Assembly (NCBI RefSeq): GCF_015687155.1
Contig: NZ_JADPQF010000004.1
Span: 248,001 to 312,000 of the forward strand
Length of the DNA stretch: 64,000 nt
Direction: 5' to 3'
Origin: Aliikangiella sp. G2MR2-5
Lineage (GTDB): Bacteria > Pseudomonadota > Gammaproteobacteria > Enterobacterales > Kangiellaceae
Below, piece after piece: positions 47,888 through 57,963 of this stretch. Below the pieces are notes generated by a model. The model worked only from the letters and a program-made list of their open reading frames with translations. It was not told the DNA's origin and did no database searches. A program made the position numbers and the translations under genes. How positions within the stretch are numbered: position 1 is the first letter of the stretch; each line of letters begins with the position of its first letter.

Positions 47888-50800
47888 CTAAATAATTTCG
47901 AAGGTCTTGTTAAGAAGCTTTTCAACTTCCTCAATCGGCATTGGTTTGGCAAACAGGAATCCTTGAGCGTGCTCAACCCCTGCATTGTGCATGAATTTGA
48001 GTTGTTCCTGAGTTTCTATTCCCTCCGCGACAGTTTTCAGGTTCAACGACTTCGCCAGAGAAACAATGGTATTTATTATCGCATTGTTTTCTTGACTCAA
48101 GCCAACTTTTTGTACGAAGCTGCGATCAATTTTTAGTTTTTTAATTGGAAGCTGGTTAAGGTATTTGAGCGAAGAGTAACCTGTTCCAAAGTCATCCAGA
48201 GCAAGATCGATCCCCTTTTCGGATAACTTTCCAAAAATTCGGTTAGCCTTTTCCATATCTTTCATTAGGATACTTTCTGTTAGTTCAAATTCAATGAGCT
48301 CGGTTTTTACAGAATGCTTTTTTATCAAAAGCTCAATAAAACTATTGAAATCGTAATGGTGTAAATGTCTGGCAGAAAGATTAAATGCCATACCTATTTT
48401 TAAACCTTTTTGATGCCACTTGGCGAGGTCAGTAAATGCTTTGTCAAGAAGATATTCCGTTATCGGAATAATCAAGCCTATTTCTTCTGCAATCGGAATA
48501 AATTCTGATGGCGCAATATATTGACCCTCAGAGTTTTTCCAGCGAGCCAGCGCTTCCATTCCAATAATCTTCCTGGTTTTAAGACAAATTTGTGGCTGAT
48601 AGACCAGGTAAAATTCATGGTTAGATACGCCCGTTCGAATTTGATTCTCCAAGCTTAATCTTTCCTTTGCAGCATGGTTCATAGAGTTTTCGAAATACTG
48701 AAAATTATTTCGGCCAGCATTTTTAGCGTGGTACATTGCAATGTCTGCATTTTTCAATAATTGCTGAGCATCATCACCATCGGTCGGGTAAGTAGAAATT
48801 CCTATGCTCGGGGATACAGAAATTTGGTTTTCTCGCAATAACATAGGCTCTTGCATTTTTTCAATGATGTTTTGTGCAATACGATTAATAGAGTCTATAT
48901 GGTCAATATCTTCAAGCATTACTACAAATTCATCGCCTCCTAAACGCGCTACAGTGTCGTCTTGACGTATTGCTTTACGCAATATTTGGGCAACATTAAT
49001 TAACAATAAATCTCCCACATCGTGTCCTAGTGTATCGTTGATTTGCTTAAATCGATCAAGATCGATAAAGAAAAGTGCTAGTTTTTGAGAACGGCGTCGA
49101 CAGTGTTCGATGGCATGAGTAATTCGATCCAAAAGCAAGGCTCTGTTTGGTAGACCTGTAAGCGCATCATAGTTAGCTAGTTTTCGTAGTTCATTTTCAG
49201 CCTGTTTTTGCTTGCTGATATCAGTCAGAGCAAATACGAAATGTTCTTTGCCTTCATTGTCTTTGAAACTGGTAGCGTTGATAAGTACTGGTAATGGACG
49301 TTTGAAATTTCGGGTAAGCAGGCCTTCTCCTTCCCAATGACTTTGCAAATAGATTTGCTTAAATAGTGATGCTATGATTTTTCTATTCCCCTGCTCATCG
49401 GTGAGGAATTTCATCGGTTTTCCTATGACGAGACTATTTTCGTATTCTGTTCGCTTGTAGAAAGAACTATTGGCAGCAATAACATTCTTTTCATGATTGA
49501 GTACAAATACGATATCGCGGGTATTTTCAAAGGCATTCGAGAAAAGTCTCATTTTATCTCGCGCTTCTTTGCGCTCGGTAAAGTCTGTGTAAGTACCGGT
49601 TACACGAATGGGGCGTCTCTGCTCATCAATTTCAGTTACCGTTGCCATATCTCGATACCAGGCCCACTCGCCTTTCTTATTTTTAAGACGATAAGTGATA
49701 TCGAACTGGGATTTATCCTGAAGCAAAAAAGTCGCCCAAGCGGTTAAGAATTTCTCGCGATCATCTTCATGTATTGCCTGAATTCTTTCTTCAAAAGATA
49801 TTTCCTCTTCTTCCTCATCTCCATCATTTTGCAGCCGAGGTTCATAGATAACATTGCTGATTGCATGCCAGTCCCAAAGACCACTATTACTTCCCTGTAA
49901 CGCAAGACTTAAACGCTCTTCGCTTTGCATAATTTTTTGGTGAGCTGCAGCCTTTGCCTCTGCTCGCTTCTTGTATCGATGATAATTAAACCAGAATATT
50001 AGAATTGACAGTAGTATATAACTGGCAAAAGCCTGTCTGGAAAGCCAGGGAGCAGGTTTACTATGAATTTTTAGCACTGCGGGCTTAGATTCAGCACCTG
50101 TTTCGTAGTCTATTGCGGTAACATACAGAATGCTTTCACCAGTAGCGATTGACGGAAAAAATAATTCACTTTCTTTAGTCAATATCGGCTTAATGTTTGC
50201 CGCACCTTCAATCCAATAGCGATATTTTATCTGCTCTGGTTTATCAAGTAATAGTGCTGATAGCTCAATTTTTACTCCAAAATCATTGTACTCAAGTGTC
50301 AGTTCTGTATTGTTAAAGTCGCCATATCTAGAGCCCATTTTTTTGGAAAGAACAGATAAATTGGTTATTTTATTGGTGACCTCTCTTTGCACCCTGCTAG
50401 TCATCAGATTTGGAGAAAATATGGAAAGTCCTTTCAGGCTACCCAGGGCAATGTCCCCATTGGAAAGCCTGGTACTAGCACCTCCCATAAACTCGCTTGT
50501 AGCAAATCCGTCATTCTTATCAACCACTTTCGCGTTGTAATTCAGTTTATTAATCCTGAGCAGACCTGTATTGGTTGTAATCCAGAGGTTGCCGTGATTA
50601 TCTGGAAAGATATCCATAATCGTGTTTACACCAAGCTCTTCTTCCTTAAAAAACTTGAGTTCTTCGCCGTTATTTGCATCGAGTATGAATAATCCAAGGC
50701 CTGTGTATGTTACCCAGAGTTTATCTCCTTCACGATAAACGTCGGCAGGAGATGAAATATACGATTCACTTGGCGGTAATTCGTGAAAGCTGGAGATTTG

Positions 50801-52396
50801 TCCAGAATCATGATCATATTTGACCAGACGATTATATCCTGAAGCGAAGTAGGTGCTTCTTTCTCCGGTTGCGGTATCAAAAAGTAGACCTAGTGTCTTG
50901 GTTCTATCTCCATTGGTCTTGCTAGATTCAACCATGGATACCTGGTTTGTTTCCGTATTTAACAGGTAGGTACCATCGAGATTAGAAAATAATAATGTTT
51001 TTTCATCGACAAAACGTAGCCCTCCGAATGGCTTTTTCAATATTTCCTGTGTTTTTTCATCAAAAATTTTATTGGAGAGACTTTTAGTCTCTCTGTTAAC
51101 AACTTTCAATCCTTTTCCGGTATTCAACCAAATTTCATTTTCGGACAGCGCAATTTCATAAATTGTACTTGAGCTGACTACCTGTTTTTCATCGGGATTT
51201 ATCAGAAATGATTCGACGTTCCGGGATTCGAGGTCGACCAGGTTCAATCCATTTTGAGTACCTACCAGAAGTTCTCCGTTCTCGGTTTCTTTGACGGTTA
51301 GAACCTGGTCATGGCTCAATGATTTTGAAGCTGGGCCATCTTTGGAATAATATTGCTTTATCGCCGGATTGGGCTTCCATTTAAAAACACCTTCTCCACG
51401 AGTTCCCATCCACAAGACACCTTCTTTATCTTCAACCATGACATTAATGTCATCATCGCTGATAGCAAAAGGTGTTTTAGATAATTGCAACAGGTGCTTT
51501 AGTTCGCCGGTCTTGTTGAGCTTAAATAGTCCTAAGTCGGTAGCGAGCCAGTAAAATTGCGGCTTTTCTATAACCTGCCAGATATTTCTTTCTTTGACTA
51601 TTGATTTGCCTAAAGGACCTTTTTTAGGTTCTGACGACTGAAGATCGGTAAGTTGTATAGCATAAAGACCTTCTACTGTTCCGACTAGAACCCGACCGAG
51701 ACGATCTAAAGTTAAAACTTTGACATCATTTTGGTCTCTGACATCAGACTCGTCTGGAGTGTGAATAATCTTTCTAACTTTTTTGCTGGAAAGATCCAGA
51801 CTGTACAGACCGACGGTAGTCCCCACTAATAGTTGATCTTCGAGAAGAAGTAACGCTCTGATGATAAATTGCTTGTCCGGATTATCGAACCAGTTGTTGA
51901 TGGTATCAATATACTCAAACTTATTGCTGTTGCGATGGTAATAAAAAACTTCGTAGTAAGTAGTCAACCATAAGTTAGTATGTCTATCTTCAACCAGCTC
52001 GGTTAGTATTGGAAATTCTAGCTTAAAATCCGGAGGATCCGGAAAGCTAAATGGGTTGAGGCTATTTTGTTTCTTGTCGAGAATAAAATTCTCGTGAGGC
52101 GCGGCCCCAACCCAGATTTTACCGGTTGAGTCCTGATGTGGTGATTCAGTAAAGTTATTGAGTAAAACGTCGCCGGGACTGCTTATTTTTCGAATGCGGT
52201 ACCCATCATAGCGATTGAGTCCCTGAAGTGAGGAAATCCACAAATAGCCTTCATCATCAACCAAAAGACCGGAAATATTACTTTGGTTGAGACCATCTTC
52301 AGTACTCAACTGTTTAAGTTTTACCATTGCCTGTGCGTAGGTAACAAATAAACTGATGCATAGAGTCAAGAGAAGTGGCTTTTTGAAAAATGGCAT
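47888..52396 (-). CDS. Regulator-propeller PAS-GGDEF-EAL protein
   Basis: A 1502-residue membrane sensor for cyclic-di-GMP turnover. Signal peptide (1-23), two-component-regulator propellers (about 30-690) with D-x-x-G-x-L-W-I repeats, a Y_Y_Y domain, one membrane helix near 795, two PAS domains with PAC (about 830-1070), a GGDEF domain with intact Gly1153-Gly-Asp-Glu-Phe1157 and the product-inhibition I-site Arg1144-x-x-Asp1147 exactly five residues before it, and an EAL domain (Glu1281-Ala-Leu, later DDFGTGYSSL). Both catalytic signatures look active. It shares its propeller input type with the kinase at the window start; the signal is unknown. Lies 43 nt upstream of the antiporter on the same strand. 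Confidence 0.95.
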   Translation of the reverse strand: MPFFKKPLLLTLCISLFVTYAQAMVKLKQLSTEDGLNQSNISGLLVDDEGYLWISSLQGLNRYDGYRIRKISSPGDVLLNNFTESPHQDSTGKIWVGAAPHENFILDKKQNSLNPFSFPDPPDFKLEFPILTELVEDRHTNLWLTTYYEVFYYHRNSNKFEYIDTINNWFDNPDKQFIIRALLLLEDQLLVGTTVGLYSLDLSSKKVRKIIHTPDESDVRDQNDVKVLTLDRLGRVLVGTVEGLYAIQLTDLQSSEPKKGPLGKSIVKERNIWQVIEKPQFYWLATDLGLFKLNKTGELKHLLQLSKTPFAISDDDINVMVEDKEGVLWMGTRGEGVFKWKPNPAIKQYYSKDGPASKSLSHDQVLTVKETENGELLVGTQNGLNLVDLESRNVESFLINPDEKQVVSSSTIYEIALSENEIWLNTGKGLKVVNRETKSLSNKIFDEKTQEILKKPFGGLRFVDEKTLLFSNLDGTYLLNTETNQVSMVESSKTNGDRTKTLGLLFDTATGERSTYFASGYNRLVKYDHDSGQISSFHELPPSESYISSPADVYREGDKLWVTYTGLGLFILDANNGEELKFFKEEELGVNTIMDIFPDNHGNLWITTNTGLLRINKLNYNAKVVDKNDGFATSEFMGGASTRLSNGDIALGSLKGLSIFSPNLMTSRVQREVTNKITNLSVLSKKMGSRYGDFNNTELTLEYNDFGVKIELSALLLDKPEQIKYRYWIEGAANIKPILTKESELFFPSIATGESILYVTAIDYETGAESKPAVLKIHSKPAPWLSRQAFASYILLSILIFWFNYHRYKKRAEAKAAAHQKIMQSEERLSLALQGSNSGLWDWHAISNVIYEPRLQNDGDEEEEEISFEERIQAIHEDDREKFLTAWATFLLQDKSQFDITYRLKNKKGEWAWYRDMATVTEIDEQRRPIRVTGTYTDFTERKEARDKMRLFSNAFENTRDIVFVLNHEKNVIAANSSFYKRTEYENSLVIGKPMKFLTDEQGNRKIIASLFKQIYLQSHWEGEGLLTRNFKRPLPVLINATSFKDNEGKEHFVFALTDISKQKQAENELRKLANYDALTGLPNRALLLDRITHAIEHCRRRSQKLALFFIDLDRFKQINDTLGHDVGDLLLINVAQILRKAIRQDDTVARLGGDEFVVMLEDIDHIDSINRIAQNIIEKMQEPMLLRENQISVSPSIGISTYPTDGDDAQQLLKNADIAMYHAKNAGRNNFQYFENSMNHAAKERLSLENQIRTGVSNHEFYLVYQPQICLKTRKIIGMEALARWKNSEGQYIAPSEFIPIAEEIGLIIPITEYLLDKAFTDLAKWHQKGLKIGMAFNLSARHLHHYDFNSFIELLIKKHSVKTELIEFELTESILMKDMEKANRIFGKLSEKGIDLALDDFGTGYSSLKYLNQLPIKKLKIDRSFVQKVGLSQENNAIINTIVSLAKSLNLKTVAEGIETQEQLKFMHNAGVEHAQGFLFAKPMPIEEVEKLLNKTFEII

Positions 52397-52533
52397 GCTT
52401 TGAGTGTTATTTGACTTATTTATGTGTTTCTCAAAGTATAGCAGCGATTTTCTAAAAAACTATTTAATCAAAATAATGTTATTGACCACAACTCATTGAT
52501 ATATAACTAATTATGCCATCAAGCCAGCCAGCC

Positions 52534-53031
52534 CTAGTGAGGAGATTGATCTTCATAATCGCCCTCAACCGTTCTGCCGGAATGATGTGAGTGGTACTTA
52601 CTACTTTGTTGCTGACTTTTCTGAGTGTGATAAGAATAATTGGCCGTATGCGAGTAGGTTGCCTGGAAATTACTCGCTTTTGAAGTCCAGCGCTTAAGCA
52701 TTTGTGCTGCAACCAGATAGCGAACGGCCGGGATTAACAATAAAAAACCAATAGTATCGGTAACGAATCCTGGGGTTAGCAGCAAGCCGCCGGCAAATAG
52801 TAACTGTGCGGCAGAGGCCATTGCCATTGCAGGGACCTGTCCCTGTGCTAGCTGAGTCTGAATTTGTTGCCAGGTGTGCAATCCTTGCTTTTTTAACAGA
52901 TGAACTCCCAATATTGCAGTTGCCAGCACCATTAACAAAGTTGGTCCTAATCCCATCAGATCTCCGACTTGAATAAAAACGGCGATCTCAATAATCGGGG
53001 TGATGATAAAAAGTAATAGTAAAAGCTGCAA
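52534..53031 (-). CDS. fxsA: FxsA family membrane protein
   Basis: A 165-residue inner-membrane protein: LFIITPIIEIAVFIQVGDLMG, the GLHTWQQIQTQLAQGQVP linker and GGLLLTPGFVTDTIGFLLLIP are the FxsA core with about four helices. The tail is polar, rich in Ser, His and Gln. FxsA in E. coli modifies F-exclusion of phage T7; the ancestral role is unknown. Divergent from the response-regulator gene. Confidence 0.9.
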   Translation of the reverse strand: MQLLLLLFIITPIIEIAVFIQVGDLMGLGPTLLMVLATAILGVHLLKKQGLHTWQQIQTQLAQGQVPAMAMASAAQLLFAGGLLLTPGFVTDTIGFLLLIPAVRYLVAAQMLKRWTSKASNFQATYSHTANYSYHTQKSQQQSSKYHSHHSGRTVEGDYEDQSPH

Positions 53032-53404
53032 AATAACTCTCTGTGGTAGTAAATTTCAGTATATTCAATTGAAAAGAGTAAAAAATGATCTATTCCTACC
53101 CTGCTCACCATTCAATTGTACCGTGATTCTTAACATTATGTGGGGCGGCTCAAATAAAATAACAAACTTAAAGTAGTAACTAATTGTTTCTAAATCAAAT
53201 ATCCGTTAACTTTATATGTTACGAATTTAGCAATATCGGGCTATCAAAGCATGCTATTATTATTTGAAACGAACCATAATTTAGCAGGCGAGCTTACTTC
53301 TCTAATCGACAGGATGTTTCTCATCTGGCAGTCGATTACAGAATTAGTCTTTTTAATGTAGCTCGAATAACCCGAAACCAGATTAACGCTAGTACCCATA
53401 TTTC
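53032..53404. other. 373-nt divergent intergenic region
   Basis: Between fxsA and the response-regulator gene. A/T-rich, no open frame of note and no clear hairpin or operator seen. It must hold the promoters of both genes. Confidence 0.4.
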
Positions 53405-55090
53405 ATGCCAGAAAGTCAGATTAGTAACGAAGTCAATCAGCAGTTCCTCCGTCGAACACCGGTCAAACTCCGCCAGTTTTCACGGTTATTGAATGATATG
53501 GCCTGTCAGGATATTGATCCGCTCAGGGTTAAAGCTCTGTTATCTCAGGTTAATAAAACCAGAGAATCTTGTCTTGCCCAGAACTTTGAGCTTACTGCCA
53601 AGTTGCTCAATAATGTCTATAAACAACTTTCAATGAGTGAAGACGCACTTGCAACACAGAAGCCTTTATTAAAGAGGCTTTCGGTTAAACTGGCGGAGCA
53701 CTCAGAAAAGCTGGAACTCGGCGTCAAGCCGCAAAAAGAGGTTCCTGCTATAGAAACAAAACCAACACCAAAAGTTGAAGAAGCACAGGTCGATGAAGAC
53801 GATAGCGTTGATTCTTCACTTGAAGAGCAGGGAATATATCTGGACAAGGGTGTTGTTATTTTTGCCAGCGAAACTCCGGATAAGTATCAAGGCCTCGGGG
53901 AGCAATTTGTTTCTCTAGGCGTTGAAGTACACTATACAACTAGCCTTTCAGAAGCTAAAGAGCATGCAATAGATAATCCGGGTAGCATTATTGTTGCACC
54001 CCTTTCCCTGGCGGTAAACAATGAGCAGTTGGAAGATAATGAAATAGAAACCAATCGAATTCCGCTCATCTATTTGTCCGAAGAAGACTCTCAGCAAGAC
54101 CGGCTATTATCATTACGCAGTGGTGGCACAGGCTTTTTGGTTGAACCGGTTTCAATCTCGGCTTTATTAGAGGTTATTGAGCGTCAGTATGACTTGCATG
54201 CTGATTCTGCGTATCGTGTTCTAGTAATGGAAGACTCCAAGGCACAGGCTCGCTACTATGACAAAGTTCTCGGCAAGGGGCATTTCGAGACTCGAATTGT
54301 TAACGATCCAAGCGTGTTACTGGAAGCACTTCGAGGATTTGAGCCAGAAATGATCCTCATGGATATGCAAATGCCAGGTTGCTCCGGGATAGAGCTAACC
54401 CGAGTAATCAGGCAGATGCCAAGGTATGCCTATCTGCCAATTATTTTTCTTTCTGCCGAAGAGAGTCTGGAGAAGCAAAACCAGGCGCTTTTGTCGGGAG
54501 GTACCGCTTTTATCGTCAAACCCGTGCAAAAAGAGCAGCTGATGTTTATGGCCAATCTTTATGCGAAGCGGTTCAGAGAGCTCAATCCTCAAATAGGAAT
54601 TAATCCTGACACCGGATTTGCCTATGCCCACCAGTTTAAGCAGCAAATCGCCATAGAATCTGCGCGCATGAGTCGAAATGCGGGCAATGGTGCACTCGCT
54701 GTGATTCAGCTGGACAATACTCAGGAGTTAATCGATGCCGCGAGTTTCTCTCTCATCAATGTGGCAATTTCGCAACTTGCTTTGCTACTTAAAAAGCGAT
54801 TACGCAAAACGGACATCATTGGACACCTTGAAACCGGACAGCTCGGGATTATACTAACGACAGGCACCAAAAAAGACTGGCGACGTATAATGGATGAAAT
54901 TCGTCTCCAATTTGCGGAACTTCCCTTCCATCTACAGCACGAAGATAAGTCAATGACGGTGAGTATCGGCTTGTCGGCCTTGTCGACCAACTCTGATGCG
55001 CACAAATGGTTTGAGCAATCGGTGAACCTTCTCTCGCAAGCGCTAGCGAACGGGGGAGATCAGGTAATCGCCTGTGAATCATTTAGTTAA
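53405..55090 (+). CDS. Response regulator with pseudo-receiver, receiver and degenerate GGDEF domains
   Basis: A 561-residue cytoplasmic protein. N-terminal helical region (1-105) and acidic linker, a receiver-like domain without the phospho-Asp (about 148-265), a canonical receiver (about 270-390) with Asp320 in MILMDMQMPG and Lys in FIVKPV, then a GGDEF-fold domain (about 400-556) whose signature is Glu476-Thr-Gly-Gln-Leu480 in place of GGDEF. Catalytic cyclase activity is therefore unlikely; it may bind nucleotides or partners. Upstream of cutA and dsbD on the same strand. Confidence 0.88.
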   Translation: MPESQISNEVNQQFLRRTPVKLRQFSRLLNDMACQDIDPLRVKALLSQVNKTRESCLAQNFELTAKLLNNVYKQLSMSEDALATQKPLLKRLSVKLAEHSEKLELGVKPQKEVPAIETKPTPKVEEAQVDEDDSVDSSLEEQGIYLDKGVVIFASETPDKYQGLGEQFVSLGVEVHYTTSLSEAKEHAIDNPGSIIVAPLSLAVNNEQLEDNEIETNRIPLIYLSEEDSQQDRLLSLRSGGTGFLVEPVSISALLEVIERQYDLHADSAYRVLVMEDSKAQARYYDKVLGKGHFETRIVNDPSVLLEALRGFEPEMILMDMQMPGCSGIELTRVIRQMPRYAYLPIIFLSAEESLEKQNQALLSGGTAFIVKPVQKEQLMFMANLYAKRFRELNPQIGINPDTGFAYAHQFKQQIAIESARMSRNAGNGALAVIQLDNTQELIDAASFSLINVAISQLALLLKKRLRKTDIIGHLETGQLGIILTTGTKKDWRRIMDEIRLQFAELPFHLQHEDKSMTVSIGLSALSTNSDAHKWFEQSVNLLSQALANGGDQVIACESFS

Positions 55091-55128
55091 AACCATAAAT
55101 TTGAAATTTAGCTGAAGGATTTACCCTG

Positions 55129-55470
55129 GTGACTAGTACTAATAATTATCGCCTTTGCTTAACTACTGTCGATTCTGAGTCGACCGCTCGTCAGATTGCT
55201 GAAAATTTACTGAAACAAAAACTGGTTGCATGTGTCAATATCAGTGCAAAACAGCTATCTCTCTATTATTGGCAGGGCAAAATCTGTGAAGAGGCCGAGT
55301 ATTTACTGATGATGAAGACTGGATCGCAGACAGTGACTCGATTAGAAGATAGCCTGATGAAGATACATCCTTATGATGTCCCCGAGTTTATCGTTCTGGA
55401 TATTATTGACGGCAGTAACGAGTATTTTAAGTGGATTGACTCATCTCTTGAGATAGCTGAAGAGAAATAG
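55129..55470 (+). CDS. cutA: CutA1 divalent-ion tolerance family protein
   Basis: A 113-residue trimeric ferredoxin-like protein. NLLKQKLVACVNI, YYWQGKICEEAEYLLMMKT and HPYDVPEFIVLDI are the CutA1 signature blocks. Linked to copper tolerance historically; exact role unclear. The start is a GTG with AAGGA nine nt upstream. It lies 36 nt before dsbD, the usual gammaproteobacterial pairing. Confidence 0.94.
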   Translation: MTSTNNYRLCLTTVDSESTARQIAENLLKQKLVACVNISAKQLSLYYWQGKICEEAEYLLMMKTGSQTVTRLEDSLMKIHPYDVPEFIVLDIIDGSNEYFKWIDSSLEIAEEK

Positions 55471-55506
55471 GGCAGTCTCCTGACTAGAAGCAAAAAGATT
55501 AGACAA

Positions 55507-57387
55507 ATGAATAACTTAAAGAATATTTTTATCTCGACCCTGGTTTTTCTCATTAGTATTGGAGCAGGGGGGGCTGTGTGGGCTGCTGAAAGCGACGATT
55601 TGGCTGATCTTTTCAAAGCCAGCACAGAATTTCTCAAGGTGGATGAAGCCTTTGTACTTTCGACTGAAATAGTTGATCAGGAAATAATCGTAAAGTTTGA
55701 AATCGCTGATGAGTACTATATGTATCGCAGTCGCTTCTCTTTTGGTGCTGAAGGTGCCTCTCTCGGAGAGGCTTTTATTCCTGATGGGAAGAAAAAAGTC
55801 GATGAATATCTGGGGAATGTGGAGGTCTACTATCACTTTCTTGAATTGAGCGTTCCTTTCAAGGCCCATCAAAAAGAGTTTACCTTTGTTATTGAGTATC
55901 AAGGATGTGCTGAAGCAGGGTTATGTTATCCACCAGAAGAAAAGCGAATTCAGCTTTTTGCTGACAAAATTGAGCCGAGAACGGCGGTTACATCAATTGA
56001 CTCAGGAAGCAACAGCTTGCTTGATGATGGTAATAAGACGTCTGACTCAGTTAAATCAGGTCAGGTTTCAACGTCTTCTGACAGCGCTATGAATGAAGAG
56101 TTTGTACCAGAACAGGAGCAGGTAGTTAACTTTCTGAGTGACAAAAGCCTGATTGAAATCGTGTTTTACTTCGTCCTGTTAGGTATTGGCCTTGCTTTTA
56201 CGCCTTGTGTTTTGCCAATGGTACCCATCTTGTCGAGTATTATTGTTGGCCAGGGCAAGTCGATATCAACTGGAAAAGCATTTGGACTGTCGCTTTCATA
56301 CACTCAGGCAATGGCTATTCCCTATACTATTTTTGGCGTTTTGGCCGGTGCAGCAGGAGAGTCGCTGACAGCAACTTTCCAAGAACCTCTGTTTATCGGT
56401 ATTACTGCGAGTATATTTGTGCTTTTGTCTCTATCCATGTTCGGCTTCTATGAGCTTCAATTACCCAGCGGGTTACAAAGTAGACTCAATAGTATTTCCA
56501 ATAATCAGCAAAGCGGATCCTATATCGGAGCCGGTATTATGGGCGCTATCTCGGCCCTGGTTGTTTCGCCGTGTGTCACAGTGCCGCTGGCAGGGGTGCT
56601 TCTGTACATAGCTCAAACTGGAGACCAGCTAATTGGGGGGATCGCTCTTTATTCGTTAGCTGTCGGAATGGGGATCCCGCTATTGGTTGTTGGCGTCGGA
56701 GGTAACAAAGTATTGCCCAGAGCTGGGGCGTGGATGAATGCAGTTAAAGGCGCTTTTGGTGTCGGTATGCTGGGAATGGCGCTATATATTTCCAAACATC
56801 TGATCCCTGGCCCTCTCTATTTATTTTTATGGGCAGCGCTTTTGATTGGGGCAGCAGTGTACTTAAAATCTTCCACCGCGACTATCAGTGGAAAACTTTG
56901 GGCCAGTGCACGCCTGGTGATGAGTCTGTATGCGCTAGTTCTTATTGTCGGTGGTGTAAATGGAAATGATCGACTCACCGATCCTCTGGCTAGCTTTCGT
57001 GGAGAATCAAGCGCACATGCACAATTTAAACTGGTTAAGAGTATTGCTGATGTAGAGCGAGAAATTTTGGCGGCCAATGCTCAAGGTAAATCAGTGATGT
57101 TCGATTTTTTTGCTGAAAGTTGCACTGCCTGCTATGAGTTTGCCGATTACACTTTCTCCGACCCCAAAGTTTTGGAGGCGCTTGATAATACTGTACTGAT
57201 ACAGGCTGATGTAACAAAAAATGATACTATCGATAAAGCGCTAATGAACAAGTATGGAGTGGTAGGTTTGCCCAGCATCCTGTTCATTGATCGAGAGGGC
57301 AAAGAGGACAAGCGTTACCGCGCTATTGGTTTTGAAGATGCAGAGACTTTTGTTCGACGAATAAAAGCCGCCTTGAAAGAAAGTTAA
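55507..57387 (+). CDS. dsbD: Thiol:disulfide interchange protein DsbD
   Basis: Carries electrons from cytoplasmic thioredoxin to periplasmic DsbC, DsbG and cytochrome c maturation. All three cysteine pairs are present: Cys134/Cys140 in the N-terminal domain (GCAEAGLCYPPE), Cys234 (FTPCVLP) and Cys356 (VSPCVTV) in the membrane part with eight helices, and Cys539-Thr-Ala-Cys542 in the C-terminal thioredoxin domain. Signal peptide ends near VWAA (about 26). Its electron donor TrxA is also encoded in this window. Confidence 0.96.
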   Translation: MNNLKNIFISTLVFLISIGAGGAVWAAESDDLADLFKASTEFLKVDEAFVLSTEIVDQEIIVKFEIADEYYMYRSRFSFGAEGASLGEAFIPDGKKKVDEYLGNVEVYYHFLELSVPFKAHQKEFTFVIEYQGCAEAGLCYPPEEKRIQLFADKIEPRTAVTSIDSGSNSLLDDGNKTSDSVKSGQVSTSSDSAMNEEFVPEQEQVVNFLSDKSLIEIVFYFVLLGIGLAFTPCVLPMVPILSSIIVGQGKSISTGKAFGLSLSYTQAMAIPYTIFGVLAGAAGESLTATFQEPLFIGITASIFVLLSLSMFGFYELQLPSGLQSRLNSISNNQQSGSYIGAGIMGAISALVVSPCVTVPLAGVLLYIAQTGDQLIGGIALYSLAVGMGIPLLVVGVGGNKVLPRAGAWMNAVKGAFGVGMLGMALYISKHLIPGPLYLFLWAALLIGAAVYLKSSTATISGKLWASARLVMSLYALVLIVGGVNGNDRLTDPLASFRGESSAHAQFKLVKSIADVEREILAANAQGKSVMFDFFAESCTACYEFADYTFSDPKVLEALDNTVLIQADVTKNDTIDKALMNKYGVVGLPSILFIDREGKEDKRYRAIGFEDAETFVRRIKAALKES

Positions 57388-57447
57388 CGAAAAGAGCTGT
57401 TAATTTTTCATAGTAATAACCCGGAACATTGATGAGAAATCGGAATA

Positions 57448-57876
57448 ATGAATAGCAAAAAAAAGGTTCATGGAAGCTGCTTGTGTGGAAAAGTGCACTA
57501 TGAGTTTACCGAAAGTCTCGGTATCTTCCAGTACTGTCACTGCGAGCGTTGCCGAAAGTTTACCGGTAGCGCTCATGCGGCAAACATTTTTGTAAGTCCG
57601 GACAATTTCAATTGGGTTAAAGGGGAAAATTTTGTTGGCAAATTCGAACTTCCCGATACTAAATATTTCGCCACCAGTTTTTGTCAAAATTGCGGGTCGT
57701 CTCTTCCATGGATGATACAAACCGGAAAAACTATGGTTGTTCCTGCCGGTACTCTGGATGATGATCCGGGAATCAAACCGACGCAAAATATTTTTTGTGC
57801 TTTTGACGCAAAATGGTATGTGCCAGCCAGTGATTTAAAGTCCTTTGAGGAACTTCCTGTTTCAAGGAATAGCTAG
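57448..57876 (+). CDS. GFA family protein (DUF636 zinc-binding)
   Basis: A 142-residue protein of the glutathione-dependent formaldehyde-activating fold. Cys pairs GSCLCGKVHYE, CHCERCRKFTG and FCQNCGS are the zinc ligands. Most members have no proven formaldehyde activity. It lies 61 nt after dsbD and 88 nt before the lipocalin, which has its own promoter. Confidence 0.88.
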   Translation: MNSKKKVHGSCLCGKVHYEFTESLGIFQYCHCERCRKFTGSAHAANIFVSPDNFNWVKGENFVGKFELPDTKYFATSFCQNCGSSLPWMIQTGKTMVVPAGTLDDDPGIKPTQNIFCAFDAKWYVPASDLKSFEELPVSRNS

Positions 57877-57904
57877 CGGAAGGGAGTCAACTGTCAAAGA
57901 TTGG

Positions 57905-57932
57905 TGATCTGTTTTTAATTAGTATACGTATA
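57905..57932 (+). promoter_or_regulatory. ECF11-type promoter of the lipocalin gene
   Basis: TGATCT (57905-57910), 16 nt, CGTATA (57927-57932), with the ATG 31 nt further on. The layout equals the two promoters between the sigma and desaturase operons. In Rhodobacter the RpoE/ChrR -35 is TGATCC; here one base differs. Confidence 0.68.
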
Positions 57933-57963
57933 TCCAGATATTGCACTAACTGGATTAATTCTA

